DNA of 33,660 nucleotides, from positions 1 to 33,660 of the forward strand of contig JAIYDI010000030.1 in the NCBI GenBank assembly GCA_027487555.1. Reading direction: 5' to 3'. Position 1 is the first letter of the stretch. Each line of letters begins with the position of its first letter. A model generated the notes under the pieces. That model did no database searches. It was not told where the DNA came from and saw nothing but the letters and a program-made list of their open reading frames with translations. Below, piece after piece: positions 7,822-16,497 of the stretch. The translations under genes were made by a program, and so were the position numbers. Source of the stretch: Hyphomicrobiales bacterium (GTDB taxonomy: Bacteria; Pseudomonadota; Alphaproteobacteria; Rhizobiales; Devosiaceae).

Positions 7822-8757
7822 TTAGCCCTTGACGCCGGCGCGCACGAAGGAGTCGACGATCCAGCGCTGGGCGACGAGGAAGACAACGAGAAGCGGAAGG
7901 ATTGAGAGCGCTACGGCAGCGATGACTTCGGAGGTAGCCGAAGAATTGCCGACCGGTTCACGGATCGACATGATGCCGACTGGCAAGACCATCTGGTCGA
8001 TGGAGTTAAGAAAGATCAGCGGCAGGAAATAGTCGTTCCAGGTCATCGTGAAGATGATCACTGAGAGTGCTGCGATCTGCGGCCGTGCCAGCGGCAACGC
8101 TACCGCCCAGAAAGTCAGGAAGTGGTTGGAGCCATCGACACGGGCGGCCTCGAACAGCTCCTTTGGCAGCGTCAGGAAGAACTGCCGCATCATGAATATC
8201 CCGAACACCCCCGACATCCCGGGCGCGAAAGCACCCGTCAGTCCGGGCAGGATGATTGCCCACTGGCTGTCAACGAGCCCAAGGCCACGCATCAGCAGAA
8301 AGAGCGGCACCAGCGTTGTCTGAATGGGCACCATCAACGACAGCAGCAGGATGACGAACAAAGCGTTCTTGAAAGGAAACCTCAGGCGCGCGAAGGCGTA
8401 GCCGGCAATTGTTGTCGTTGCCACGTAGCCAAGTGTGACGGCGGTCGACATGGTGAGCGAGTTCATGAAGAACCGCCCGATGGGAACGCCGGACGAGAGC
8501 AGTCGCTGATAGCTTTCCAGCGTCGCGTCGAACCCTGGAAGCCATCTCGGCGGTAGATTGAACGCCTCCGTGGTGGGCCGCAGAGACGTGGTGAACATCC
8601 ACAGGAAGGGCGCGACCATCAGGAATGCGCCAGCGCCGAGGATGATGTAGACCAGGATGGTCTGCACCCGGTCGATGCTTGCTCGCGTCTCGGCGCTGAG
8701 CCAGTGACGTTTCGTCATCCGATCGTGACCAGCTGCGAACTTGGCAATCTCACTCAT
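7822..8757 (-). CDS. Sugar ABC transporter permease (MalG/UgpE type)
   Basis: A 311-residue inner-membrane protein of the carbohydrate-uptake transporter-1 class. Membrane segments include ILVYIILGAGAFLMVAPFLW near residue 35 and five further segments. The coupling (EAA) loop is ELFEAARVDGSNHFLTFW followed by LPLARPQIAAL, which docks on the ATPase. An N-terminal extension of about 28 residues is hydrophilic and cytoplasmic. Its start overlaps the stop of the upstream permease by 8 bases, so the two are coupled and should form the heterodimeric channel. The GH116 gene follows 26 bases downstream in transcription order. Confidence 0.93.
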   Translation of the reverse strand: MSEIAKFAAGHDRMTKRHWLSAETRASIDRVQTILVYIILGAGAFLMVAPFLWMFTTSLRPTTEAFNLPPRWLPGFDATLESYQRLLSSGVPIGRFFMNSLTMSTAVTLGYVATTTIAGYAFARLRFPFKNALFVILLLSLMVPIQTTLVPLFLLMRGLGLVDSQWAIILPGLTGAFAPGMSGVFGIFMMRQFFLTLPKELFEAARVDGSNHFLTFWAVALPLARPQIAALSVIIFTMTWNDYFLPLIFLNSIDQMVLPVGIMSIREPVGNSSATSEVIAAVALSILPLLVVFLVAQRWIVDSFVRAGVKG

Positions 8758-9676
8758 AGAAGGTCCACCGCTTGGAGAGCACGAACTGGATGGTGGTGAT
8801 GATGACGATGACGCCGAGCAGCAGCAGTGAGATTGCCGAGGCGTAGCCCATGTTGAAGGACTTGAAGCCTTGCTCGTAGATGTACATCACGAGGCTGCGG
8901 GTCGCGTCGCCGGGACCACCGTTGGTGAGCACAACGATGGACTCGAACACCTTGAAGGCGCCGATCGTGTTCATCGTAATTAGAAACAGGATGGTTGGCG
9001 AAAGCAGCGGGACGGTGATCTGCCAGAACGTTCGCCAGCCGCGCGCGCCGTCGACGCGAGCCGCGTCGTAGTAGTCAGTTGAGATGCTCTGTAGCCCGGC
9101 GATCGCGATCAGCATCGCGAAGCCGACGTTCTTCCACACGTCGAGGATAATAACGGATATCAACGCGACCTGTGGGCTCGACAGCCAGCTGACCGGTCCG
9201 ATGCCGATCTTGCCCAGGTAGTAGTTGATGATGCCGATGTCGCGCTGGAACATGAACTGCCAGAGCACCGCGACAAAAATCAATCCAACGAGGGAGGGGA
9301 AGAAGTAGGCGGCGCGGTAGATGTATTGCAGCGCCTTCGGCATGCGCCGATTCAACAAGACCGCCAGGACGACGCCAAGCCCGACATTGCCCAGCACCGC
9401 GAACACCGCAAACGTCGCGGTATTGCCGAAAGCCTTCCAGAGCCGAGGGTCAACAAACATGCGCTGGAAGTTCTTCAGCCCGACAAAAGTCGGTGCGCTG
9501 AACAAGTCGTATTTCATCAGACTGATGACCAAAGTCGCGATCATCGGGCCTGCCACAAAAGTAACAAAGCCGATCAGGGCCGGGAGAACAAAGAGAAGCC
9601 CCGCGATCGTTTCCTTGCGGTTCTGTGGCGCGAACCAGCCTGCTGTCTTGACGTCGCCCATGGCGGTAAGTCCCAT
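8750..9676 (-). CDS. Sugar ABC transporter permease (MalF/UgpA type)
   Basis: A 308-residue permease. After a short cytoplasmic N-terminus (GWFAPQNRKET) come six membrane segments, the first being IAGLLFVLPALIGFVTFVAG. The EAA loop is DYYDAARVDGARGWRTFWQI then TVPLLSPTI. GGPGDATRSLVMYIYEQGF before the last segment is typical of the MalF-like partner in CUT1 importers. The ATG at 9676 overlaps the binding-protein stop by one base (TGATG). An alternative ATG lies at 9661. It forms the channel with the MalG-type protein encoded next. Confidence 0.93.
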   Translation of the reverse strand: MGLTAMGDVKTAGWFAPQNRKETIAGLLFVLPALIGFVTFVAGPMIATLVISLMKYDLFSAPTFVGLKNFQRMFVDPRLWKAFGNTATFAVFAVLGNVGLGVVLAVLLNRRMPKALQYIYRAAYFFPSLVGLIFVAVLWQFMFQRDIGIINYYLGKIGIGPVSWLSSPQVALISVIILDVWKNVGFAMLIAIAGLQSISTDYYDAARVDGARGWRTFWQITVPLLSPTILFLITMNTIGAFKVFESIVVLTNGGPGDATRSLVMYIYEQGFKSFNMGYASAISLLLLGVIVIITTIQFVLSKRWTFYE

Positions 9677-10965
9677 CAGACCATAGCGATTTCAGCCTCG
9701 AGCTCGTCGTGGGCCCGGGTCAGGGCGTCCTCCACGCTCAAGCTGTTGGTGATGATCTCATCCATGGCGCGCTGCAGGATACGGTCCAGCGAATTGAAGT
9801 AGGCTGGGGCCGCGACGGGACGAGCGGTGCTGAGGGCTTCGAAGAACACCGGCGCGCTTTTTGGCGCGGCGAGGAACGACGGATCCTTGGCGGCCTCCTC
9901 GTACATCGGAATTTGCTGTCCGATCTTCATGAGCTCGGTGACGGTCTGCACCGAGATCAATTGCTTGATCGCCTCGAAGGCGACTTCGGGGTTTTTCGAC
10001 TGCGGGCTGATGCCCCAGCCGCCGCAGCCAAAGACGGTCGTGCCGGTTGCCTTCTTGGGCCAGGCAACGACGTCGAAGTCGGTGAAGCCATTGTTCACCC
10101 ATCCGGTTACGGGCCACCGGCCGGCCGCAGTCATGGCAAATTTGCCGGCTGCGAACTGGTCGTAGACATTGAGCCCGATCGGATCCGGAGACACGCCGTG
10201 AACGTGCACCAGGTCATGAATGAACTGCGCGGCCTCGATCATCTTGGGATCTTTGAGGTTCGAGTGCGCGTAGTCGTCCGTCACCGGATAGGTGCCGTTG
10301 GTCAGGTACCAAGGGTGAAGTGCAAAGTTGAACCAAGGCAGACCGAAGCCGTAGACCTTGGCCTCGTTCTCCCCGGTGGTGAGCTTCTTGGCGGTGGCCA
10401 GAAAGTCGTCCCAGGTCCAGTCCGGCTTGGGCGGTTCGATGCCGGCGTCGGCGAAGATCTTGGTGTTGTAGTGGATCACCATGGTTTGGCTGCCATTGGG
10501 GATCTCGTAGAGTTTGCCATCGACGCTGAGCCCGTCCTTGAGCTGGGCGGGGATCTTGTCGACCAGAGCCTTGGCGTCGGGATCGGCTGCGATTAGGTCG
10601 TCGAGCGGCATGAGCAGGCCCTTGTCGACAGCGAGCCGCAAACCCTCGATTGCAATGTTGATCACATCAGGCGGGTTGCCGCCGGCGATTTGGGTTACCA
10701 GCTTGTCGGCGTAGTCAGACCACGACGACACGGGGGCGATGTTGTCCGCTACTGTGACGTTGGGGTAGAGGGCCTTGAAGCGGGCAAACGCTTCGGCATA
10801 GGCCTTGGCCTCGTCCGGGTTGCCCCAGTTATAGGTCGTGAGCGTCGCGGTGACGCTCGGCGGCGGAGCGCCGAAAGCGGATCGCGCGTAAAAGATCGTC
10901 GAAAGGCTCGTGGAGCCTGCCAGGGCAGCGCTCGTCGCCAAGAACATACGTCTGCTCAGTGTCAT
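9676..10965 (-). CDS. Sugar ABC transporter substrate-binding protein (family 1)
   Basis: A 429-residue extracytoplasmic sugar-binding protein. The start at 10,965 is chosen because GGAGGAGG lies six bases upstream. It gives the export signal MTLSRRMFLATSAALAG ending near FG-A-PPP; the twin arginines (SRR) with a moderately hydrophobic stretch suggest Tat export. Family hallmarks include PDVINIAIEGLRLAVDKGLL, SQTMVIHYNTKIFADAG, FAAGKFAMTAAGRWPV and FGCGGWGISPQS. It delivers the ligand to the two permeases encoded immediately downstream. The ligand is not predictable from sequence; the GH172 and UgpC genes upstream point to a fructose-containing oligosaccharide (inference). Confidence 0.92.
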   Translation of the reverse strand: MTLSRRMFLATSAALAGSTSLSTIFYARSAFGAPPPSVTATLTTYNWGNPDEAKAYAEAFARFKALYPNVTVADNIAPVSSWSDYADKLVTQIAGGNPPDVINIAIEGLRLAVDKGLLMPLDDLIAADPDAKALVDKIPAQLKDGLSVDGKLYEIPNGSQTMVIHYNTKIFADAGIEPPKPDWTWDDFLATAKKLTTGENEAKVYGFGLPWFNFALHPWYLTNGTYPVTDDYAHSNLKDPKMIEAAQFIHDLVHVHGVSPDPIGLNVYDQFAAGKFAMTAAGRWPVTGWVNNGFTDFDVVAWPKKATGTTVFGCGGWGISPQSKNPEVAFEAIKQLISVQTVTELMKIGQQIPMYEEAAKDPSFLAAPKSAPVFFEALSTARPVAAPAYFNSLDRILQRAMDEIITNSLSVEDALTRAHDELEAEIAMV

Positions 10966-10999
10966 AGTTTCCTCCTCCTGTAGTGCCTTGCGGCGGACT

Positions 11000-12334
11000 T
11001 CAGGTCCGCCTGGCGAGAGAGACGTTGGCTGCTGACCGTTCACGGGTCGTCGCCAGCTTCTTCTCGATTTCGATGTCTCTCAGTCGTTGGTAGGTTTCGA
11101 ACCGGGCATCGGCCGTATTCATCGCCGCTGCCTGCTCCGCCGTTAGCTGCCCATCAGGTAGGCGCGTTGGGGTCCGCTCTCCGGGAGGCGTCGGTAGCCG
11201 CTGTTCAACCGGAAGAATGGAAAGCACCGGCGAGGGCAGGGTCTGATACCAGTAGGCGGTCGACGCCCAGTCGTCGCTTAGATGGTTGGCGTGGCCGTGT
11301 TCGATCGTCACCTTGATGCGTTCCTTGAAACGCACTGGGTCGGTGAGGTGAAAGCGATATGAGACCTGGTAGCCCGGCACCACACTTTCGTGGATGACGG
11401 AGCCGTTCATGAGGTATGCGTTGTTCTGCATGCCCCAGGCGTGATTGAAATAGTCCTCGGTGCCGGTGCCGTGGACTGACGGCGGCCAGGTGTCGTCATC
11501 GACGAAGATCATCTCATCGCCTTCGCCCCACCATGAGCCTTGGAAGTGCGCAACCGACAGGTTGCAGCCGACATATTGACCGCGTCCTTCGGTCTCCAGC
11601 AGGACGTAGTTATCCCGCCCATCGAGGTTTGGGATGTTGGTTTCCGGGCTGTTGGTCTGAAGGTTGGCGCCCCAGCCAGCGCAGGGATTCTCTCGCCGCC
11701 ACTGCGCATGGAAATAGGCGATGTCGTCGGCGAGCGGCGCCGCATACCGTTCGAAATCGATGTAGAAGTACTGCGCGTAGGGCAGGTCGTTCTGGTTCTC
11801 GACCTCGATGATGGCGCGTTTGTTGAACGGCATCTGGAAATACGAGTTGAACGCGGCGCTGCCACCGAAGCGGTATCGTTCCTCCGGCTTACTAGAGACA
11901 GAAATTGGCAAGGAGGCGAAATTCCCCGGCATGGAATGGCCGGTGCAGAAGAAGTCGCCGAGCGGCACGACCACGGAGGGAGTGTCCTGGTCGTCCCAGT
12001 ACATCTTGATCAGCACCTTGCGGTAGTAGAACGGGTCGGCAACCTCCCAGTTGAGACCCAAGGCGTTGTGGATTTCAAAGACCGGGGCAACCCATTGCCC
12101 AAGGCTGGGGTCAATCAGCCCTGGACCAAGAAGCTTCCTGCAAAACTGCGTCATCCAGATGTGTGTGATGCAGCCTGGCCCCTCGATCTCGCCCAGTCGC
12201 ACAGTCGAATGCGGGGGGATAAGCCAGTAGTCTTGGTTTCTGCCCGAGCGGTCCCAGCTCGAAAGCCGCCCGGTCTCGGCATCCTTGGTGCGCGCCAGAT
12301 CAGCGAGCATGGAGTATCCGGGATGGCTAGGCAT
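11000..12334 (-). CDS. GH172 (DUF2961) glycosidase, likely alpha-fructofuranosidase/DFA enzyme
   Basis: A 444-residue DUF2961 protein. Landmarks are EIEGPGCITHIWMT (50-62), YWDDQDTPSVVVPLGDFF (112-129), SYFQMPFNKRA, WWGEGDEMIFVDDD (268-281) and HGTGTEDYFNHAW. The founding GH172 enzyme, from Bifidobacterium dentium, hydrolyses and forms difructose dianhydride I through two glutamates; Glu271 and Glu293 here are the likely pair. Other family members cleave alpha-D-arabinofuranosides, so the substrate is not certain. No signal peptide, so cytoplasmic. The ATG at 12,334 overlaps the UgpC stop by 8 bases. A longer frame upstream to 12,433 is rejected because it lies inside the ATPase gene. Between the ATPase and binding-protein genes, it belongs to the import operon. 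Confidence 0.85.
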   Translation of the reverse strand: MPSHPGYSMLADLARTKDAETGRLSSWDRSGRNQDYWLIPPHSTVRLGEIEGPGCITHIWMTQFCRKLLGPGLIDPSLGQWVAPVFEIHNALGLNWEVADPFYYRKVLIKMYWDDQDTPSVVVPLGDFFCTGHSMPGNFASLPISVSSKPEERYRFGGSAAFNSYFQMPFNKRAIIEVENQNDLPYAQYFYIDFERYAAPLADDIAYFHAQWRRENPCAGWGANLQTNSPETNIPNLDGRDNYVLLETEGRGQYVGCNLSVAHFQGSWWGEGDEMIFVDDDTWPPSVHGTGTEDYFNHAWGMQNNAYLMNGSVIHESVVPGYQVSYRFHLTDPVRFKERIKVTIEHGHANHLSDDWASTAYWYQTLPSPVLSILPVEQRLPTPPGERTPTRLPDGQLTAEQAAAMNTADARFETYQRLRDIEIEKKLATTRERSAANVSLARRT

Positions 12335-13424
12335 GTTCGAGCGTTCCTTGTTCTTGTGTTGAGCCGATCCGCACGCCATCCGCCCCGAAGAGGTGTGTGT
12401 GTCGGGGATCGAAGGTGAAATGGAGATTGGCATCCGCCGGATAGGCGGGGCCGTCCGGCAGCTTGGCGATGAGTTCAGTTCCGTCGGCCGCCACGGCGTG
12501 GATCAAGCGGTGCTCACCCAGATGCTCCTCGAGCACGAGCGTGCCCGCAATGAAGCCTTGCCCGTCCGCGGCAACCGACAAGTTCTCTGGTCTGATACCC
12601 AAGGTAGCTGGCCCGACCGGCGCGCCGGCAAAGCTGATCGCGGCACCGTTGGCTCCCACTGCGGATCGCCCCCTAGGGCTCTCCACAATGTCCACCGGTA
12701 GGAAATTCATCATTGGCGAGCCGATGAATCCAGCCACGAACAGGTTTCGTGGCTGGCGGTAGAGTTCTAGCGGGGTGCCAACTTGCTCGACCCTTCCGCT
12801 GTTCATCACCACGATGCGGTCGGCCAAGGTCATTGCCTCGACCTGATCGTGCGTGACGTAGATCATCGTTGAATCGACAAGCTTGTGAAGCTTGGCGATT
12901 TCGATGCGAGTCTGGACGCGCAGCGCCGCATCAAGGTTCGACAGCGGTTCGTCGAACAGAAAGAGCTGCGGCTCACGAACGATAGCTCGGCCGATGGCTA
13001 CGCGCTGGCGCTGCCCTCCCGAGAGATCCTTCGGGATGCGATCAAGCAGCTGCTCGATCTGCAGGGCTCGCGCCGCATCGGCAATCCGAGTTTCGATGTC
13101 GTGTTTGGAGAGACCGGCAATCTTCAGACCGAAGGCCATGTTCTTGCGCGCCGTCATGTGCGGATAGAGCGCGTAGGACTGGAACACCATGGCGACCCGG
13201 CGTTCGGCAGGCTCGAGGTTGTTGACCACGATCCCATCGAGTTTGATCTGGCCGGCGGTTACTGGTTCGAGGCCGGCGATGATGCGCAGCAACGTCGACT
13301 TGCCGCAGCCCGAAGGTCCGACAAAGACCACAAACTCGCCCGACGGAATCTCAAGATCGACGCCGTGAATAACAGGCACCGCTCCGAACGATTTACGAAC
13401 GTTTTCAAGGCGTAGAACGCCCAT
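12327..13424 (-). CDS. ugpC: Sugar ABC transporter ATPase (UgpC/MsmX type)
   Basis: A 365-residue ATPase of the carbohydrate-uptake class. It shows Walker A GPSGCGKST (36-44), Q-loop MVFQSYALYPHM, signature LSGGQRQRVA, Walker B LFLFDEPLSNLDA and the H-loop VTHDQVEAMTL. The C-terminal TOBE-like regulatory region ends with TLGIRPENLSV and is typical of MalK/UgpC proteins. It is first in the minus-strand operon and starts with ATG at 13,424 after GGAGGAG. It should energise the MalF/MalG pair encoded downstream. Because the importer at 28.3-31.4 kb has no ATPase gene and shares the operator sequence, this protein may serve both. The gene symbol denotes the subfamily, not glycerol-3-phosphate specificity. 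Confidence 0.93.
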   Translation of the reverse strand: MGVLRLENVRKSFGAVPVIHGVDLEIPSGEFVVFVGPSGCGKSTLLRIIAGLEPVTAGQIKLDGIVVNNLEPAERRVAMVFQSYALYPHMTARKNMAFGLKIAGLSKHDIETRIADAARALQIEQLLDRIPKDLSGGQRQRVAIGRAIVREPQLFLFDEPLSNLDAALRVQTRIEIAKLHKLVDSTMIYVTHDQVEAMTLADRIVVMNSGRVEQVGTPLELYRQPRNLFVAGFIGSPMMNFLPVDIVESPRGRSAVGANGAAISFAGAPVGPATLGIRPENLSVAADGQGFIAGTLVLEEHLGEHRLIHAVAADGTELIAKLPDGPAYPADANLHFTFDPRHTHLFGADGVRIGSTQEQGTLEHA

Positions 13425-13490
13425 AAGCTCTCCTCCGATTTCGGCAATGGCGGACCCTTCTGTTGAGGGTTTGAGTTAGGCCATTGCCAA

Positions 13491-13525
13491 ATGTCGACGT
13501 CGAAATTAGATGTCGACGTCGAAAT
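13491..13525. promoter_or_regulatory. Tandem operators centred on TCGACGTCGA
   Basis: The 16-base word ATGTCGACGTCGAAAT occurs twice as direct repeats, at 13,491-13,506 and 13,510-13,525, 19 bases apart. Each contains the perfect palindrome TCGACGTCGA, with the central CG typical of LacI-family operators. They sit in the 182-base divergent region between the ugpC operon and the GH32 gene. The spacing of about two helical turns would put two repressor dimers on the same face. Related sites occur at 28,236-28,289. The likely binders are the LacI paralogues at 4,174 and 27,115. Confidence 0.8.
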
Positions 13526-13532
13526 AAGTCAA
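13505..13532 (-). promoter_or_regulatory. Candidate sigma-70 promoter for the ugpC operon
   Basis: On the minus strand TTGACT (13,532-13,527) is followed after 16 bases by TCTAAT (13,510-13,505), five of six matches to each consensus. The second operator copy lies exactly in the spacer, so a bound LacI protein would block RNA polymerase. For the opposite direction (GH32) only a weaker pair is visible: TTGCCA at 13,484 and a poor -10 near 13,506. Confidence 0.55.
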
Positions 13533-13606
13533 GACGAAAGTATGGGGTCCCAGCCGAGCGGTTCGGCAGACACGCGCGGCAAGAACAGAAAGATAAGGAT
13601 CGTCAA

Positions 13607-15319
13607 ATGCTTAGAAGAGAAGCCTTACGGGTAACTGAAGGCGATCGCTTTGAGATGTGGGCTCGCGCCAAAGACGGAGCGGAGGCCGAGGTCGCGCCAT
13701 TTGTCATCAGAGAGGGCGAGCGGGTGCTCTACAGGATCGAACAGCTTCCGCCGTATTTCGATTTCTATGCCTACAGCCACTTCGGCCACAGCGAACTCGT
13801 TGTCGAGTGGGACGACAACGCCCTCGATGTGTCCCTGCTTTATCGGTTCAACGAAGCGGACGTTGCCCAGGAAGGTGTCACCTTCATGAGCCTCGAAGGC
13901 GGGAAGATACTCATGAATGGGAGGCAGCAGTGGCCACAATGGTATGCTGCGGAAAGTGGCCGGCCCCAGCTGCGGTTTTCGCCCTTCAAGGGGTGGATGA
14001 ATGACCCGAACGGCCTCTGCCGTATCGGGGAACGATACCATCTCTTCTACCAGTATCATCCGAACGGCATCGATTGGGGCCCGATGCATTGGGGGCACGC
14101 GGTGAGCGATGACCTCTACAGCTGGCTGCATTATCCCGTGTTCCAGCACCCGGAGCGTAACCTGGCGTCGCTCGGCGCGACCGGTGGTGCATTCTCCGGC
14201 AATGCGTTTCTGGATAAGGATGGCTCACTGTCGTTCTATTACACGGAGCGCTTGCCTGCTTACGACCTGTTCAAGGACTACAGGGAAGTTCAAAAACGCA
14301 TGCGGCCGTCCTCTAATTTGGTTCGGCCCGTCGCCAACGAGCTCGTTCTGGAACGCACTCCACCGGGCGTGACCCATGATTTTCGTGATCCCAAGGTCTG
14401 GTACGACGAGGTTGACGGCCTCTACCGCATGGTCCTCGGGTCAGCCGTTGATGGCGACGCGGCGATCCTGCTCTACAACTCCGACGACGGGAACGAATGG
14501 ACCTTTGCGTCGGTGCTCTATCGAGCCCCAAGACGGTTCAGGGAAGGTGGGGCGCGCTGCGCCGAATGTCCCGACTTTTTCTTCGTCGACGGCCATTGGG
14601 TACTGATTGTCGGTTTCGTCGGGTTCAATGAAGCCGAAACTGGGCGGCATAATCTGCTCTATGCCGCGGTGGGAGATTTTCGTGGAGGGGTCTTCGTCCC
14701 GCATTCGGACGAGCTCCAGGAACTCGACTTCGGCACTGACTTTTACGCGATGCAAAGTTTCTGGGACGGCCATCGGCAGCTGGCCTTGGCGTGGTTGTTC
14801 AACTGGGAGTTTCGCAAGCCTGAAGGTTCGGTCTACAGCGGAGAGCTATCGCTCCCACGGCTTCTCTCGGTGGTTGACGGACGCCTTAGGATGCAGCCGG
14901 AACTAGGCTACCGTCGGCTGCGCCAGAAGCGGCTGGATCGCCCAAGCGAAAGCCGCATCATCCCGTCACTGACCAATGCCGTCGAGCTGACACTCCGCGG
15001 TGACCTCGGAGGGGTACAGGTCGTAGGGACCGCCGCAAACGGAGCCGCATTCAAGCTAGCCGAGGTTGCCGGACGCTTGATCATTGAGATGCCAGAGGAT
15101 GACGGCAAGATTGTCTATCGCTCGGGTGTCTTTTCGCTCACGCAGGTCACAGTGTTCTTCGATCGGGGGGTGCTTGAGATCTTCGCCAATGATGGCGCCA
15201 TGTGCGGGACGCGGCGCTCCTATCGCATGGCTGATCTCGCCAACATCGAGATCACGAAAGGTACTGAGACTGCCAATCTGGACATTGAGGCTTGGAGCTT
15301 GCGATCGGCATGGGAGTAG
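13607..15319 (+). CDS. GH32 beta-fructosidase (levanase/inulinase/invertase family)
   Basis: A 570-residue cytoplasmic protein. The start at 13,607 is favoured by AAGGA seven bases upstream; the frame is open back to 13,484 but that part contains the operators. Residues 1-120 form an uncommon N-terminal extension. The propeller starts at FSPFKGWMNDPNG with nucleophile Asp133. The stabiliser is in DFRDPKVW (Asp261) and the acid/base is Glu320 in CAECPD. The C-terminal beta-sandwich includes VFFDRGVLEIFANDG. The family hydrolyses beta-fructosides such as sucrose, inulin- or levan-type oligosaccharides. Lacking a signal peptide, it should act on imported fructobiose or short oligofructose. It is divergent from the ugpC-GH172 operon and shares its operators. 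Confidence 0.92.
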   Translation: MLRREALRVTEGDRFEMWARAKDGAEAEVAPFVIREGERVLYRIEQLPPYFDFYAYSHFGHSELVVEWDDNALDVSLLYRFNEADVAQEGVTFMSLEGGKILMNGRQQWPQWYAAESGRPQLRFSPFKGWMNDPNGLCRIGERYHLFYQYHPNGIDWGPMHWGHAVSDDLYSWLHYPVFQHPERNLASLGATGGAFSGNAFLDKDGSLSFYYTERLPAYDLFKDYREVQKRMRPSSNLVRPVANELVLERTPPGVTHDFRDPKVWYDEVDGLYRMVLGSAVDGDAAILLYNSDDGNEWTFASVLYRAPRRFREGGARCAECPDFFFVDGHWVLIVGFVGFNEAETGRHNLLYAAVGDFRGGVFVPHSDELQELDFGTDFYAMQSFWDGHRQLALAWLFNWEFRKPEGSVYSGELSLPRLLSVVDGRLRMQPELGYRRLRQKRLDRPSESRIIPSLTNAVELTLRGDLGGVQVVGTAANGAAFKLAEVAGRLIIEMPEDDGKIVYRSGVFSLTQVTVFFDRGVLEIFANDGAMCGTRRSYRMADLANIEITKGTETANLDIEAWSLRSAWE

Positions 15320-15404
15320 CCTTCAAGCGATCAGCTGCCGGCTGCACTATCAACACGCATGCAGGCGCTGTCGCATCGGCGATCAGGGCTCTGGCGGGAT
15401 GATA

Positions 15405-16325
15405 ATGAAAGACGGCAAACTTCGATTTGGTCTGATCGGCACCGGCATCTGGGCCCGCGATATCCACTCGGTGGCTGCCGCGGGCAGCGATGCAGTGCAC
15501 TTTACCTCGGTACTTGGTAGGGATCGAGTAGCGGTCGCGAGGCTCGCTGAAACTCACGGCGTTGCTGCTTACACTGAGCTTGGTGAGTTCTTGGGCAGTG
15601 TCGACATAGTCGGCATGGCGTTGCCGCCAGCGATACAACCAGGGTTCGCGTTGGCGGCTGCCGCTGCCGGCAAGCATCTGCTGCTCGAAAAGCCGATCGC
15701 GATTAGCCTGGATGATGCAACGCGGATAGCAACCGAGTGCGATAAGCGCGGACTGACCTCAATCGTTTTCTTCACCCAGTTATTTATCCCGCGTGTCCAG
15801 GCCTGGATCGATGATGCGGTCCAGGTCGGCGGGTGGATTGGGGGTCGGGTAGACGGCTTCTCGAGCGTGTTGGTCGATCCGAAGAATCCCTATTATCGCA
15901 CCGATTGGCGCAAGCAGGCTGGCGCCCTTTGGGATATTGGGCCGCACGCCGTAGCGCTGCTTGTGCGGGTGCTGGGACAGGTCAAGCTGGTCGCCGCGAG
16001 TTCAGGGCCGGGAGATTTCAGCGCGCTTACTCTCACCCACCAGAGCGGTGCAGTTGCCAGCATCCATATCGCCATGGATCTGATTGCGCCTGTGGCTGGT
16101 GAAACGGCGGTCTTTGGTTCGGCTGGCAAGCGCGTACTGCCACCGAGCCCCGACTGGGCCACAGAGTCGAGAGATGCGTACCGCAATGCGCTGGCGACGC
16201 TCGCGGCGGCAGCCTCGGGTCACGGCGGATCGCATCCCGACGCCCGTTTTGCCGCCCACGTAACCGCGGTATTGGCGGCTGCCGAGCGTTCCATGGTCAG
16301 TGGTCAGCGAGTTGTGCCCAGCTAA
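15405..16325 (+). CDS. Gfo/Idh/MocA-family oxidoreductase
   Basis: A 306-residue NAD(P)-dependent dehydrogenase. It has the Rossmann motif GLIGTGIWA (9-17), the EKP motif LLLEKPIAIS with Lys96, and ALWDIGPHAV (174-183), whose Asp and His match the usual catalytic pattern of the family. Start ATG 15,405 (six bases after GGCGGG) is preferred over ATG 15,399. It lies 85 bases after the GH32 gene and is probably co-transcribed. Family members oxidise sugars, inositols or sugar derivatives; the substrate cannot be named. It may oxidise or epimerise a released fructose or other sugar (inference). Confidence 0.88.
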   Translation: MKDGKLRFGLIGTGIWARDIHSVAAAGSDAVHFTSVLGRDRVAVARLAETHGVAAYTELGEFLGSVDIVGMALPPAIQPGFALAAAAAGKHLLLEKPIAISLDDATRIATECDKRGLTSIVFFTQLFIPRVQAWIDDAVQVGGWIGGRVDGFSSVLVDPKNPYYRTDWRKQAGALWDIGPHAVALLVRVLGQVKLVAASSGPGDFSALTLTHQSGAVASIHIAMDLIAPVAGETAVFGSAGKRVLPPSPDWATESRDAYRNALATLAAAASGHGGSHPDARFAAHVTAVLAAAERSMVSGQRVVPS

Positions 16326-16428
16326 CTGTTAGCCAGGGGTTGGATTGGACCTCGTGAGCTAGAGATGCGTCCGACGCGCCATTGGCTGGAGCGTGCCGTT
16401 TGTGGCGGCGATGGAGCTTGTGAAAGTT

Positions 16429-16462
16429 GCGTGCCGCCGAGGGAGGTACCTCGACGGCACGC
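16429..16462. terminator. Strong hairpin between convergent genes
   Basis: GCGTGCCG at 16,429-16,436 pairs with CGGCACGC at 16,455-16,462. After one mismatch the inner arms CGAGG and CCTCG pair as well, leaving a 6-base loop. It lies between the convergent oxidoreductase (ends 16,325) and GH172 (ends 16,498) genes. No clear T-run follows, so it is a probable rather than classic intrinsic terminator, usable from both sides. Confidence 0.5.
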
Positions 16463-16463
16463 G

Positions 16464-16488
16464 GACGCGGTTTGGGAGGGCCCGCGTC
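16464..16488. terminator. Second hairpin between convergent genes
   Basis: GACGCGG (16,464-16,470) and CCGCGTC (16,482-16,488) form a 7-base-pair stem with an 11-base loop, directly following the first hairpin and just before the stop of the second GH172 gene. Together they probably separate transcription of the two operons. The rest of the region 16,326-16,428 shows nothing I can identify. Confidence 0.35.
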
Positions 16489-16497
16489 GTCGGACGC

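Noticed and set aside
12335..12433. N-terminal extension of the first GH172 protein
   Set aside because: It lies within the UgpC coding region and adds 33 residues without family similarity.
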